From Parafrankia irregularis (GTDB lineage: Bacteria; Actinomycetota; Actinomycetes; Frankiales; Frankiaceae), in the NCBI RefSeq assembly GCF_001536285.1, contig NZ_FAOZ01000002.1:186001-250000 (forward strand): DNA of 64,000 nucleotides. Direction: 5' to 3'. The notes under the pieces were generated by a model, which made no database searches, was not told where the DNA came from, and saw nothing but the letters and a program-made list of their open reading frames with translations. Below are positions 23,972 to 32,386 of the stretch, in pieces. Position 1 is the first letter of the stretch. Each line of letters begins with the position of its first letter. Position numbers and translations under genes: made by a program.

Positions 23972-26176
23972 ATGTCTGTCTCCCGGGTTTCCGAGGCAAT
24001 CGGGCACCATATTCCCGAGCAGGTTGTCGATGCTTCCGCCGCGGTACGTGACCAGGCGGAACGCGATGTTCGCGATGTTCGCGACGTTCGTGACGGCGCG
24101 GACCGGCTGGCCGGCGCGCTGCGCCGGGCCACCCAGCACCTGCTGTCCCTGCAGGACAGCACCGGTTGGTGGAAGTTCGACCTGGAGAGCAACACCACCA
24201 TGGATGCCGAGGACCTGCTGCTGCGCGAGTTCCTCGGAATTCGTACGGAGTCCCTCACGGCGGCCTCCGCGAAGTTCATTCGTTCCCGCCAGCTGGCGGA
24301 CGGCTCCTGGCCGCAGTACTTCGGTGGACCGGGTGAACTGTCCATCACGGTCGAGTCCTACATAGCCCTTCGGCTGGCTGGTGACGAACCGTCGGCCCCA
24401 CATATGGAACGTGCTGCGTCCTGGATCCGGGAGAACGGCGGAGTTCCCGCCACCCGGGTGTTCACCAGAATCTGGATGGCTCTTTTCGGCTGGTGGCGCT
24501 GGGAGGATCTGCCCGTGCTGCCACCCGAGATCATGCTGCTGCCCCACCAGGCCCCGCTGAGCATCTACTCGTTCGGATCCTGGGCTCGGCAGACCATTGT
24601 TCCCCTTACCATCGTCTTCGCGCTCCGTCCGGTCCGTCCGGCACCTTTCGGCCTGGAGGAGCTGTCGGTCGACGATCCGGATGGTTCCGGTTCCACGACG
24701 TCGGTGGCCGCTGGAACCGGCGCCGGTGCTGGAGCCGGTGCTGGGTCCGGCGTTGGTGCCGGGGGCGGCAGTGGCGGTGCTGGCCACGGTGTCAGCGCGG
24801 GTGTCGGATCCGCGCTGCGCGGCATCCTTGGGCTGCGCGGCATGGTGCCGCTTGGCTGGAAGCCCTTCTTCCGGTGGGTCGATGCCGGGCTGCACCGCTA
24901 TCACCATCACCCGATCGGCCCGCTGCGCCGGCACGCGATGCGTACGGCGGAACGCTGGATCATCGCGCGGCAGGAGGCCGATGGCTGCTTCGGCGGGATC
25001 CAGCCGCCGGCCGTGTACTCGATCATCGCGCTGCGGCTGCTCGGCTATGACCTTGCGCATCCGGTGCTGAAGGCAGCGCTGGAAGCTCTCGACGACTACT
25101 CGGTCACCCTCCCCGACGGGGCGCGGATGATCGAGGCCTCGCAGTCTCCCGTCTGGGACACGGCGCTCGCGGTGAACGCGATCGTCGAGGCGGGCGACGT
25201 CATCGGCATCGAGCCGGACGACCCGGCGCTGCTGCGGGCCGCCGACTGGCTGCTCGGCCAGGAGATCCGTGATCGCAGCGGTGACTGGCAGGTGAACCAC
25301 CCGGACCTGCCCGGCGGCGGCTGGGCGTTCGAGTTCGAGAACGACACCTATCCCGACACCGACGACACCGCCGAGGTACTCCTCGCTCTGCGGCATGTCC
25401 GTCATCCCGCGCCAGAGAAGATCGAATCCGCAACCGATCGGACCGTGACCTGGCTGCTCGGCCTGCAGTCCAGTGACGGTGGATGGGGCGCCTACGATTC
25501 GGACAACACCAGCACGCTTGTCTACAAGATTCCGTTCGGTGACTTCGGCGCCCTCACCGATCCGCCGTCTGCGGACGTCACCGCCCACGTTGTCGAGGCT
25601 CTCGTCGACGCCGGGCTGACCGAGGATCCCCGGACGCGGCGTGGGGTGTCCTGGCTGCTGGACCATCAGGAGTCGGACGGTTCGTGGTTCGGCCGCTGGG
25701 GCGTCAACCATGTCTACGGCACCGGATCCGTCCTGCCTGCGCTGGCCGCCGCAGGGCTGGCGCCGACCCACCCGGCCATCGGCGATGGCGTCGCCTGGCT
25801 GCTGTCCCGCCAGAACTCCGACGGTGGGTGGGGTGAGGACCTGCGTTCCTACAGCGATCCGCGGTGGAACGGCAGGGGCGTGTCCACAGCGTCGCAGACG
25901 GCCTGGGGGATGCTCGGGCTGCTGGCGGGAGAGCAAGGGCCCGACGTGGCGGTGGCGCTCGCACGGGCCGCGGACTGGCTTGCCGAACAGCAGCGCCCGG
26001 ACGGGACCTGGGACGAGGACCAGTTCACAGGCACCGGCTTTCCGGGGGAATTCTACCTCAACTACAACGGGTATCGCCTGATCTGGCCGGTTCTGGCCCT
26101 CGGTCGTTACGGCCACTCCCTGCGGACGTCGCCCCCGCCGACAGTCGTGGACCCGAAGTCCCGGCCCGGCCACTAG
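23972..26176 (+). CDS. shc: Squalene-hopene cyclase
   Basis: A 734-aa class II triterpene cyclase that folds squalene to hopene/hopanol, the base of hopanoid membrane lipids. The protonating DxDDTA motif is DTDDTA from residue 462. Several QW repeats are visible: LQDSTGWWKFD, QLADGSWPQYFGG, LQSSDGGWGAYDSDN, HQESDGSWFGRWG, RQNSDGGWGEDL and QQRPDGTWDED. The YNGYRLIWPVLALGRY ending is typical. Two oddities are a DVRDVRDVRD repeat near residue 30 and a roughly 40-residue Gly/Ala/Ser low-complexity insert at about residues 235-278. No other hopanoid (hpn) genes are in the window. ATG 23972 follows weak ribosome-site sequence. Confidence 0.93.
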   Translation: MSVSRVSEAIGHHIPEQVVDASAAVRDQAERDVRDVRDVRDGADRLAGALRRATQHLLSLQDSTGWWKFDLESNTTMDAEDLLLREFLGIRTESLTAASAKFIRSRQLADGSWPQYFGGPGELSITVESYIALRLAGDEPSAPHMERAASWIRENGGVPATRVFTRIWMALFGWWRWEDLPVLPPEIMLLPHQAPLSIYSFGSWARQTIVPLTIVFALRPVRPAPFGLEELSVDDPDGSGSTTSVAAGTGAGAGAGAGSGVGAGGGSGGAGHGVSAGVGSALRGILGLRGMVPLGWKPFFRWVDAGLHRYHHHPIGPLRRHAMRTAERWIIARQEADGCFGGIQPPAVYSIIALRLLGYDLAHPVLKAALEALDDYSVTLPDGARMIEASQSPVWDTALAVNAIVEAGDVIGIEPDDPALLRAADWLLGQEIRDRSGDWQVNHPDLPGGGWAFEFENDTYPDTDDTAEVLLALRHVRHPAPEKIESATDRTVTWLLGLQSSDGGWGAYDSDNTSTLVYKIPFGDFGALTDPPSADVTAHVVEALVDAGLTEDPRTRRGVSWLLDHQESDGSWFGRWGVNHVYGTGSVLPALAAAGLAPTHPAIGDGVAWLLSRQNSDGGWGEDLRSYSDPRWNGRGVSTASQTAWGMLGLLAGEQGPDVAVALARAADWLAEQQRPDGTWDEDQFTGTGFPGEFYLNYNGYRLIWPVLALGRYGHSLRTSPPPTVVDPKSRPGH

Positions 26177-26191
26177 TCCGAGCCTGGCGCG

Positions 26192-26243
26192 TCGACCAGC
26201 TCGACATGTCAGTCAGCTCGACCAGCTCGGCATGTCAGTCAGC
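26192..26243. repeat. 26-bp tandem repeat
   Basis: Two copies of a 26-bp unit (26192-26217 and 26218-26243, TCGACCAGCTCG[A/G]CATGTCA...) differ at one base. They are followed by further decayed GGCTCGGC units to about 26300. They lie just after the shc stop, between converging genes. Confidence 0.85.
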
Positions 26244-26294
26244 TCGGCGTTGTCGAGGGCTGGCTCGGCGTCGTCGGCTGGCTCGGCATGTCGG

Positions 26295-26564
26295 CTAGGT
26301 CGGCGCGTCGCGGGGGGCGGGCAGGTCGCGAGGGTGCGCGGTAGTCCGCGGCGGACCATCGAACGGGATGCTGGTGGGGACCGCGAAGGCCATCGGGCCC
26401 ACGGTGAAGTGGCGCAGGTCGTTATCGGTGGCGAAGGTCGCCGCGGCACTGCGATCCGGGAACGGCGCGACCACCCGACGGACCGTATTTCGGCCCGCCT
26501 CCTCGAACTGCACCACGGCGAAGAGCATCTCGGACTCCGGCATCATGCGATCATGAAAGCGCAT
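26295..26564 (-). CDS. Small hypothetical protein
   Basis: About 89 aa. The core MLFAVVQFEEAGRNTVRRVV-APFPDRSAAATFATDND-LRHFTVGPMAFAVP looks like a small alpha/beta domain. The tail is Pro/Arg-rich. Starts at 26564, 26549 or 26528 are possible. It converges on shc. I do not recognise a family. Confidence 0.5.
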   Translation of the reverse strand: MRFHDRMMPESEMLFAVVQFEEAGRNTVRRVVAPFPDRSAAATFATDNDLRHFTVGPMAFAVPTSIPFDGPPRTTAHPRDLPAPRDAPT

Positions 26565-26712
26565 TGCAATCGCGCGGTGAACGTGACGTGTCGTGTGCCA
26601 TCAGTGGTCTGCGCTGCGCGTGCAGAAAGACGTCGCCCGCCTCCCGCACGTGCGATGAGCACATGCGGGAGGCAGTATGCGCCTCTCAGCAGGCATTTGG
26701 CTCAGCACACGG

Positions 26713-27075
26713 CTAGTACACGAGGGCCTGGACGTCCTCCGCGAGGGCCTCGCTGACGAACACCGCGGCGCCGGCGATGCGGATCCCTGGAATCACGTCC
26801 TCGGGACCGAAGGAGCGCCGTGCCGCACACTGGGTGCAGACGGTGACCCGGCCGCCGGTCAGAACCGCGTCCAGCAGGTCGGTGAGCGGTGCAGACTCCG
26901 GCAGGCTGAACTCCGCGGCACGCCCGGGAAGAGCGAACCAGGCTGATTCACCCGTCAGCCACAGCGAGACATCCACACCGGAGGCCACGGCCACCGAAGC
27001 CACGGTGAAGGCCTGAGAACAGCGTTCCGGGGCGTCGGCACCGGCGGTCACCTTGATGACAAGCGAGCGGGTCAC
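26713..27075 (-). CDS. DsrE/DsrF-like family protein
   Basis: About 120 aa from a GTG at 27075. It shows the DsrE/F alpha/beta pattern: SLVIKVTAGADAPERCSQAF, VDVSLWLTGESAWFA, PLTDLLDAVLTGGRVTVCTQCAARR. The Cys pair in CTQC is placed where related proteins carry sulfur-relay cysteines. A role in sulfur trafficking or redox is inferred from the family. It is divergent from the tiny membrane-protein gene. Confidence 0.7.
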   Translation of the reverse strand: MTRSLVIKVTAGADAPERCSQAFTVASVAVASGVDVSLWLTGESAWFALPGRAAEFSLPESAPLTDLLDAVLTGGRVTVCTQCAARRSFGPEDVIPGIRIAGAAVFVSEALAEDVQALVY

Positions 27076-27142
27076 CCGCCCAGTGTGCCCTGCCTGGTAC
27101 ACGGCTGCGGAGCGTGCAGGAGGTAAGCCTAGGCTGTGCTCC

Positions 27143-27244
27143 GTGCTGCACTACTTCGCGAGCGGTCTGCTGGTGGCCATGGCGATGCTCATCGCCTGGT
27201 TCTCCGGGTACGCCGTCTACAAGCTGTACGGGGGCCGGCGCTGA
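27143..27244 (+). CDS. Tiny single-pass membrane protein
   Basis: A 33-aa ORF with one hydrophobic helix (FASGLLVAMAMLIAWFSGYA) and a basic tail (KLYGGRR). It starts with the GTG at 27143. AGGAGGT lies about 18 nt upstream, farther than ideal. Small, uncharacterised. Called because its composition is clearly that of a membrane peptide. Confidence 0.45.
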   Translation: MLHYFASGLLVAMAMLIAWFSGYAVYKLYGGRR

Positions 27245-27324
27245 GCGGGCCGGCGCGCAGACAGGGCAGGAACGCGCAGGTGAGCGCGCCGACGGCAGAA
27301 GGGCATGGGGGGAGCGGGAAGCCG

Positions 27325-27909
27325 ATGGGTACCGACACGACCGGCGACGTGCGGACGGGCAAGGGGGCGTCCTCGTCAGAGCTTCATCCGAGTCTGCTGC
27401 CCTTGGCGTTCCTCGTCGGCACCTGGCGCGGTGAGGGCGTAGGGGGCTATGAGGGCATGGAGTCCTTCCACTACGGCCAGGAGATCACCTTCGCCGCCGA
27501 CGGGCGTCCAGCGCTCGGCTATGTGTCGCACACCTGGTGGGCCGACGAGCCTCGGGACGGCCGGGAGCCGGGCAGCCCCCTGGCCACCGAGACGGGATTC
27601 TGGCGGGTGCAGCCACCCGCCACCGAGCCCGGCCCCGACGGCAAGGTGAACCGCAACCCGATCGTCGAGGTGATGCTGGCCCACCCGTTCGGCATCGCCG
27701 AGATCTACGTCGGGACCATCGCCGGCACCAGGGTGGACCTCGACTCGAACGTTCTGATCAGAACCACCACCGCCCGTGAGGTCACCCGCTCGGTGCGGCT
27801 GTACGGCCTCGTTGAGGGCGGCGATCTGGCGTATGCGATCGACATGGAGGCCAGCGGCAAGCCACTCCAGTCCCACCTCTCGGCTCGTCTTCACCGCGTG
27901 AAGGAATAA
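27325..27909 (+). CDS. Nitrobindin-like (THAP4/FABP-like) heme-binding beta-barrel
   Basis: A 194-aa protein. LLPLAFLVGTWRGEGVGGY (about residue 27) is the N-terminal signature of nitrobindin-type 10-strand barrels. It is followed by ALGYVSHTWW, ETGFWRVQP, IVEVMLAHPFGIAEIYVG and ends LSARLHRVKE. Family members bind ferric heme through a C-terminal-region His and react with NO or peroxynitrite. Here His 189 in LHR is a candidate ligand. ATG 27325 is preceded by GGGGGGAG. Confidence 0.75.
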   Translation: MGTDTTGDVRTGKGASSSELHPSLLPLAFLVGTWRGEGVGGYEGMESFHYGQEITFAADGRPALGYVSHTWWADEPRDGREPGSPLATETGFWRVQPPATEPGPDGKVNRNPIVEVMLAHPFGIAEIYVGTIAGTRVDLDSNVLIRTTTAREVTRSVRLYGLVEGGDLAYAIDMEASGKPLQSHLSARLHRVKE

Positions 27910-27930
27910 TCCGGCCGGCGGTGAAGCAGC

Positions 27931-27965
27931 CACCCGGCGGAGGTGTGGGCCTCCTCTGGGTGTTT
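27931..27965 (+). terminator. Terminator after the nitrobindin-like gene
   Basis: An imperfect stem CACCCGGCGGAGG / CCTCCTCTGGGTG (27931-27962) is followed by TTTCG. It lies 22 bp past the stop. The rest of the 320-bp gap up to 28233 shows no gene. Confidence 0.65.
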
Positions 27966-28232
27966 CGATTCCGCGCGGCCATGGCTCCCGCCTGGTGATC
28001 GGGTGCATGATCTGACTCGACCTGGGTTTTCGGCACCCGACCTGTCGCGTCAGATTTCGGTGCGGGCCTCTGTGGGCATCGCCCGCTTCCTGCTTTGCTA
28101 CTAACGACCGGCCGAGGTGAACCACCGACCCCAGCGAGGGGAAACTGTTTCCGTCCTGCTGGAACATGGGCTGTGGTTCTGGGCTTCCTGTCGATGATGG
28201 TTCGTGTCGACGTGGCCATGTATGTGGCGGCG

Positions 28233-28727
28233 TTACGCGGGTCGCGCGGCGGATCCGCTGTCGGCGGCAAGCTTGGCGCGCCAGGCGCGTTCGCGTTGGA
28301 TGGCGCCGGCGAAGCCGATGGCGATGGCCGGGTCGAAGTTCTCGTCGGCGTAGGTGCCGACGCAGCCCAGCAGCCGGTCGATCTCGTCGGGGGTGATCGC
28401 GCTGAGCGGGACCTGCCCGGTGAGGAAGATGTCGCCCATGCTGTCGATCGAGAAGTGCACTCCGTAGGTGCGGGAGTTCCGGCTCAGCAGGAAGCCGTAG
28501 GTGCCGGCGGCGTTCTCCGCCGGAGCGCGCATGAAAAAGGCCTCCACGAGCAACGTGTGGTCCTGCACCACCAGCCACGTCATCGTGCGCAGCTTGTGTT
28601 CGCCCTCCAACGTCACCAGGAAGGCGCCGGTGTCGGAGTGTTCGTAGGCGACACCGAGGTCGTCCAGCCCGGCTTTGATCAGCTTGTCGAGACGTTCGCG
28701 CTCGGCGACGTCGATGGAGGGCGTCAT
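28233..28727 (-). CDS. YbjN-domain protein
   Basis: A 164-aa protein with the YbjN/type-III-secretion-chaperone-like fold: LDKLIKAGLDDLGVAYEHSD, KLRTMTWLVVQDHTLLVEAF, GFLLSRNSRTYGVHFSIDSM, GDIFLTGQVPLSAITPDEID. It lies 4 bp downstream of mshA on the same strand, a pairing I recall from mycobacteria (next to Rv0486) and streptomycetes. It is probably co-transcribed. Biochemical role unknown. Confidence 0.85.
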   Translation of the reverse strand: MTPSIDVAERERLDKLIKAGLDDLGVAYEHSDTGAFLVTLEGEHKLRTMTWLVVQDHTLLVEAFFMRAPAENAAGTYGFLLSRNSRTYGVHFSIDSMGDIFLTGQVPLSAITPDEIDRLLGCVGTYADENFDPAIAIGFAGAIQRERAWRAKLAADSGSAARPA

Positions 28728-28731
28728 GTCG

Positions 28732-30063
28732 TCAGACTGCCACGGCGCTCGGCGCGATGGCGGCCTGGTAGCTGCGCAGGACACCGCGTGCGGTCGCGGT
28801 CCAGCCGAAGCCCGCGGCGCGGGCCCGGGCGCCCGCGGCGAGATGCCGTCGCCACCGCTCCTCGGTGAGGATGCGTTCCAGTGCGGTGGCGTAGTCCGCC
28901 GGCTCCCAGCCACGGATGAGGACCCCGGACGTCCCGTGGTCGACGGCGGTGCGCAGGCCGCCGACGGAGGCGGCGACCACCGGGGTGCCGCAGGCCTGTG
29001 CCTCGACGGCGACCAGACCGAAGCTCTCGCTGTGGCTGGGCACGACCACGGCGGTGGCCGCGCGGTACCAGGAGGCGAGCTGATCGTGCGGTACGGGTGG
29101 CTGGAAGTGGACGATGTCGGTGATGCCGAGCTCCGCGGCAAGCTTCACCAGGGCGTCGGGGCGTTCGAGCCCGGAGCCGCTGGGTCCGCCGACCACGACC
29201 ACGGCGAGCTGGCTGCGTCGTTCCGGGTCCCGGCGGATGAGCTCGGCCGCGGCGGCGAGCAGGACGTCCGGAGCCTTGAGCGGCTGGATACGTCCGACGA
29301 AGAGGAGGAGCTGCGTGTCGGGGTCGAAGCCGAGCCGGGCTCGCGCGGCCCGTTCGTCGCCGTCGCCGGCCGGCCGGAAGACATCCAGGTCGACGCCGGG
29401 GGCGACCACGTCCACTGTGTCGGGCGGGGCCCCGTAGAGGTCGACGAGGTGACGGCGCTCGGTTTCCGTCGAGGCGATGAGGCGGCTTGCGCCCGAGATC
29501 ACCTCCTGCTCGCCATGCAGGCGCAGCTCCGGTTCCGGTCGGTCGCCGTCCGCGAGCGAGGCGTTCTTGACCTTCGCCAGGGTGTGGGAGGTGTGGACCA
29601 GCGGCACGCCCCACCGCCGGGCGGCGGAGAGGCCGACCTGGCCGGACAGCCAGTAGTGGGAGTGGACCAGGTCGAACCAGCCGGCGTCCTGCCCGGCCTC
29701 GGTGCGTAGGACGTTCGCCGTGAACGCGCACAACCAGGCCGGCAGCTCGGCGCGGCCGATGTCCTCGAACGGGCCGGCGGGAATGTGCCGCACCGTCACA
29801 CCGGGGGCGATCTCGGCGGTCGGCGGCAGCTTGCTGCTGACCGCGCGGGTGAACACCTCGACCTCGGTGCCGAGCGCGGCGAGCTGGCGGCTGAGCTCGA
29901 TGATGTAGACGTTCATGCCGCCCGCGTCACCGGTTCCCGGCTGCTCGAGCGGCGACGTGTGCATCGAGAGCATCGCCACCCGTGACGGTGACCTCGGCGT
30001 CCTCTGCGTCCTCGGCGCAGCGGCGTCACGCCGGTCCGGCGGACGGCCATCGACCAGGTGCAC
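28732..30063 (-). CDS. mshA: D-inositol-3-phosphate glycosyltransferase
   Basis: A 443-aa GT-B, GT4-family enzyme that joins UDP-GlcNAc and inositol-3-phosphate in the first step of mycothiol synthesis. Key segments are [60 protein letters not shown] and [19 protein letters not shown] (nucleotide-sugar binding, E-x7-E). The GTG at 30063 has GGAGG five bases upstream. A 29-residue basic, disordered N-terminus precedes the fold. It forms an operon with the ybjN gene. Confidence 0.93.
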   Translation of the reverse strand: MHLVDGRPPDRRDAAAPRTQRTPRSPSRVAMLSMHTSPLEQPGTGDAGGMNVYIIELSRQLAALGTEVEVFTRAVSSKLPPTAEIAPGVTVRHIPAGPFEDIGRAELPAWLCAFTANVLRTEAGQDAGWFDLVHSHYWLSGQVGLSAARRWGVPLVHTSHTLAKVKNASLADGDRPEPELRLHGEQEVISGASRLIASTETERRHLVDLYGAPPDTVDVVAPGVDLDVFRPAGDGDERAARARLGFDPDTQLLLFVGRIQPLKAPDVLLAAAAELIRRDPERRSQLAVVVVGGPSGSGLERPDALVKLAAELGITDIVHFQPPVPHDQLASWYRAATAVVVPSHSESFGLVAVEAQACGTPVVAASVGGLRTAVDHGTSGVLIRGWEPADYATALERILTEERWRRHLAAGARARAAGFGWTATARGVLRSYQAAIAPSAVAV

Positions 30064-30242
30064 CAACCACCTCCACTAGCGACCAAGCGGACGACCTGCG
30101 CCAACGTCATTCAACCCGGGCGGCGGCCCTCCTATGCCCGCCCGGCACACTCGGCATGAGCTGTATGTGCCCGTACCGGGTGGGCGCCATCCGACCGACC
30201 CTGTGCGAACAAGGGATTCACGGCCGGGGTTTCGAGAGGGAT

Positions 30243-31289
30243 GTGAGCGGAGTGACAGTTTCGCGGCGCCGGCCGCGCCTGGCCGCTGGCCGTGCGCGGG
30301 CGCTTGGTCTGCCCACCCGGGGCACCACGGCGCCGAACCGGTTGCGCCGGGTCGACCGGTGGCTGGCGTCGGCGGGATGGTCGGTGCTGCGGCGTGCCGC
30401 GGACCCGCTCGTCGTCGATCTCGGTTTCGGATCGTCGCCGGTCACCACCGTCGAGATGTACGACCGGCTCCGCCCGGTGCGGGCCGACGTCCGGGTTGTC
30501 GGGCTGGAGTTGGCGCCGGAACGGGTCGCCGCCGCAGAACCGGCTGCCCGCCCGCCCGGGCTCACGTTCGCCCGCGGCGGATTCGAGCTGGCGGGCCTGC
30601 GGCCCGTCGTCATCCGGGCGATGAACGTGCTGCGTCAGTACGAGGAGGGCGCGGTCGAGTCGGCCTGGGCCGCCCTGGTGGGACGCCTGCAGCCCGGCGG
30701 AATCCTGGTGGAGGGGACCTGCGACGAGATCGGCCGCCGGGCCTGCTGGTTCGCTCTTGGGCCCGATCGCCGGCCGCGGAGCCTGACCTTCTCGGCGCAC
30801 CTGGGGAGCCTGACCCTGCCGTCCGACCTCGCGCCGCGGCTACCCAAGAGCCTGATCGCGCGCAATGTGCCCGGTGAGGACGTCCACGCGCTGCTCACCT
30901 CGTTCGATGCGGCCTGGGAGCGTTCGGCGCCGCGAGGCGCGTTCGGGCCGCGACAGCGTTGGATCGCCGCCGCCGGGCTGCTGCGCCGGGACGGCTGGCT
31001 GGTCCTCGACGGCCCGCACCGGTGGCGGCTCGGTGAGCTCACCGTCGCCTGGCCGCCCGGTCCCGGGCCCACACCGCCCGGCCTCGGATCTATGCCGCTG
31101 GATGCCGGGCGCACGCGGCTGGATGCCGGGCCCACGCCGCCCGGCCCCGAGGGGTTGCCGCCGTCCGGCGTGGGCTCATCGTGGCTGGAGAGCGCCGAGA
31201 GCCTCGGTGAAGACACGGAGCATCGCTTCGTCGAACAGGACGAACCTGGCCTCCTTGACGGAGGTGGGAGCCGTGAGCACGGTGGTTAG
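30243..31289 (+). CDS. SAM-dependent methyltransferase-like protein
   Basis: About 348 aa. VVDLGFGSSPVTTVEMYDRL (about residue 60) resembles the SAM-binding motif I loop, and DVRVVGLELAPERVAAAEPA resembles motif II with an acidic residue for the ribose. VIRAMNVLRQYEEGAVESAW and LVEGTCDEIGRRACWFALGP follow. The glycine-rich loop is GFGSS rather than GxGxG, so activity is not assured. The last 70 residues are Pro/Gly repeats (TPPGL, MPLDAGRTRLDAGPTPPGP). Starts at 30243 or 30252 are possible. Its 3' end runs 114 bp into the convergent macrodomain gene. Confidence 0.7.
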   Translation: MSGVTVSRRRPRLAAGRARALGLPTRGTTAPNRLRRVDRWLASAGWSVLRRAADPLVVDLGFGSSPVTTVEMYDRLRPVRADVRVVGLELAPERVAAAEPAARPPGLTFARGGFELAGLRPVVIRAMNVLRQYEEGAVESAWAALVGRLQPGGILVEGTCDEIGRRACWFALGPDRRPRSLTFSAHLGSLTLPSDLAPRLPKSLIARNVPGEDVHALLTSFDAAWERSAPRGAFGPRQRWIAAAGLLRRDGWLVLDGPHRWRLGELTVAWPPGPGPTPPGLGSMPLDAGRTRLDAGPTPPGPEGLPPSGVGSSWLESAESLGEDTEHRFVEQDEPGLLDGGGSREHGG

Positions 31290-31700
31290 CGCGATGTCGG
31301 CGGCATCGCGGGCCGGCCAGCCGTATGCGCCGGCGCTGACGGCTGGCAGGGCGACGGTGCGTGCGCCGATCTCATCCGCCACCGCGAGGGCCTGCGTGTA
31401 GCAGGAACGGAGCAGATGGGAACGGTCCTGCCCGGGCGCGTGCACGGGGCCGACGACGTGGATGACGTGGCGGGCCGCCAGCCGGCCGGCCGTGGTGGCG
31501 ACCGCGCCGCCGGTGGGCAGCCCGTCGGGCAGCGCGCCGGCCCGGAGCCGCCGGCAGGCCGCGAGGATCTCGGGCCCGCCAGCCCGGTGGATGGCCCCAT
31601 CGACCCCACCACCACCGAGTAGCGACGAGTTCGCGGCGTTCACAATCGCATCGACGGCCTGGCTGGTGATGTCACCCTGGAGCAGGCTCACCGTGACCAT
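31176..31700 (-). CDS. Macrodomain ADP-ribose/O-acetyl-ADP-ribose deacetylase
   Basis: A 174-aa complete macrodomain. LLQGDITSQAVDAIVNAANS (residues 6-25), LLGGGGVDGAIHRAGG (diphosphate loop), LPTGGAVATTAGRLAARHVI and VALPAVSAGAYGWPARDAAD (second loop). This matches the YmdB-type enzymes that deacetylate O-acetyl-ADP-ribose or remove ADP-ribose from acidic residues. It overlaps the convergent methyltransferase-like gene. No ADP-ribosyltransferase gene is adjacent. Confidence 0.9.
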   Translation of the reverse strand: MVTVSLLQGDITSQAVDAIVNAANSSLLGGGGVDGAIHRAGGPEILAACRRLRAGALPDGLPTGGAVATTAGRLAARHVIHVVGPVHAPGQDRSHLLRSCYTQALAVADEIGARTVALPAVSAGAYGWPARDAADIALTTVLTAPTSVKEARFVLFDEAMLRVFTEALGALQPR

Positions 31701-31763
31701 ACGGACACTCTAACCGACTCCCTCGGTTTGCCAGATGTCAATGGCCTGCGATGCGATGGGTCT

Positions 31764-32261
31764 GTGGCGGAACTGGTCGTGCTCGAGTTCGACAGCAGGC
31801 AGCAGGCGGAGGAGGTCTGGGCCCGGTGTCAGCGAATGTCCCGGGCGGGCACCATCAACCTGGCGGACGAGGCCCTGGCCTGGCGTGACGACGACGGCAC
31901 GGTGCAGGTGAGGCACCTGACGCACCGGACCCGGTCGGCGGCGCTGAGCGGCGCGGCGTGCGGGAGCGCGGTCGGCGCGCTCTTCCTCGCGCCGATGGTC
32001 GGCCTGCTGGTAGGTGCCGGGTGCGGTGCGATCGCGGGACGGCTGCTGGTGACCGAGCCGATCGACGGCGCCATGGTCCGCCGGGTCGTCGGCTGTCTCC
32101 AGCCAGGTCGTGCCGCCGTGTTCCTGCTCGTCCGGCGGTCCCATCCGGCGGTGGTCGACGCGCTGCGCGAGTACCGGCCGATGGTGATCAGGACGTCGTT
32201 GTCCCCGGAACGTGAGGGGGCCCTGATCCGCGCGCTGCGGGGCGAGCCGACCGCACGCTGA
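31764..32261 (+). CDS. DUF1269-family protein with Gly-rich membrane-like hairpin
   Basis: A 165-aa protein from a GTG at 31764. It starts AELVVLEFDSRQQAEEVWAR, then a soluble alpha/beta stretch, then a Gly/Ala hydrophobic hairpin (SGAACGSAVGALFLAPMVG-LLVGAGCGAIAGRLL, residues about 65-98), then FLLVRRSHPAVVDALREYRP. This is the DUF1269 layout. The glycine-zipper-like hairpin may insert into a membrane. Function unknown. Confidence 0.75.
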   Translation: MAELVVLEFDSRQQAEEVWARCQRMSRAGTINLADEALAWRDDDGTVQVRHLTHRTRSAALSGAACGSAVGALFLAPMVGLLVGAGCGAIAGRLLVTEPIDGAMVRRVVGCLQPGRAAVFLLVRRSHPAVVDALREYRPMVIRTSLSPEREGALIRALRGEPTAR

Positions 32262-32312
32262 CGGTGCTGGCCGCGCTGGCCGCGCTGACGATGCTGACGG
32301 CGCTGGCCGTTC

Positions 32313-32339
32313 TGGCCCCGGGGAGCGGCCCCGGGGCCA
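32313..32339. terminator. Bidirectional terminator
   Basis: TGGCCCCGGG (32313-32322) pairs with CCCGGGGCCA (32330-32339) over a 7-nt loop. It lies between the convergent DUF1269 and aldo/keto-reductase genes. Confidence 0.7.
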
Positions 32340-32386
32340 ACCTGGGCCCAGAACGTCGGCTCAGCGCACCGCTCAGGAGGTGGAGG

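Noticed and set aside
26192-26243. Short CRISPR array
   Set aside because: Only two directly adjacent 26-bp copies with no spacer between them and no cas genes in the window.
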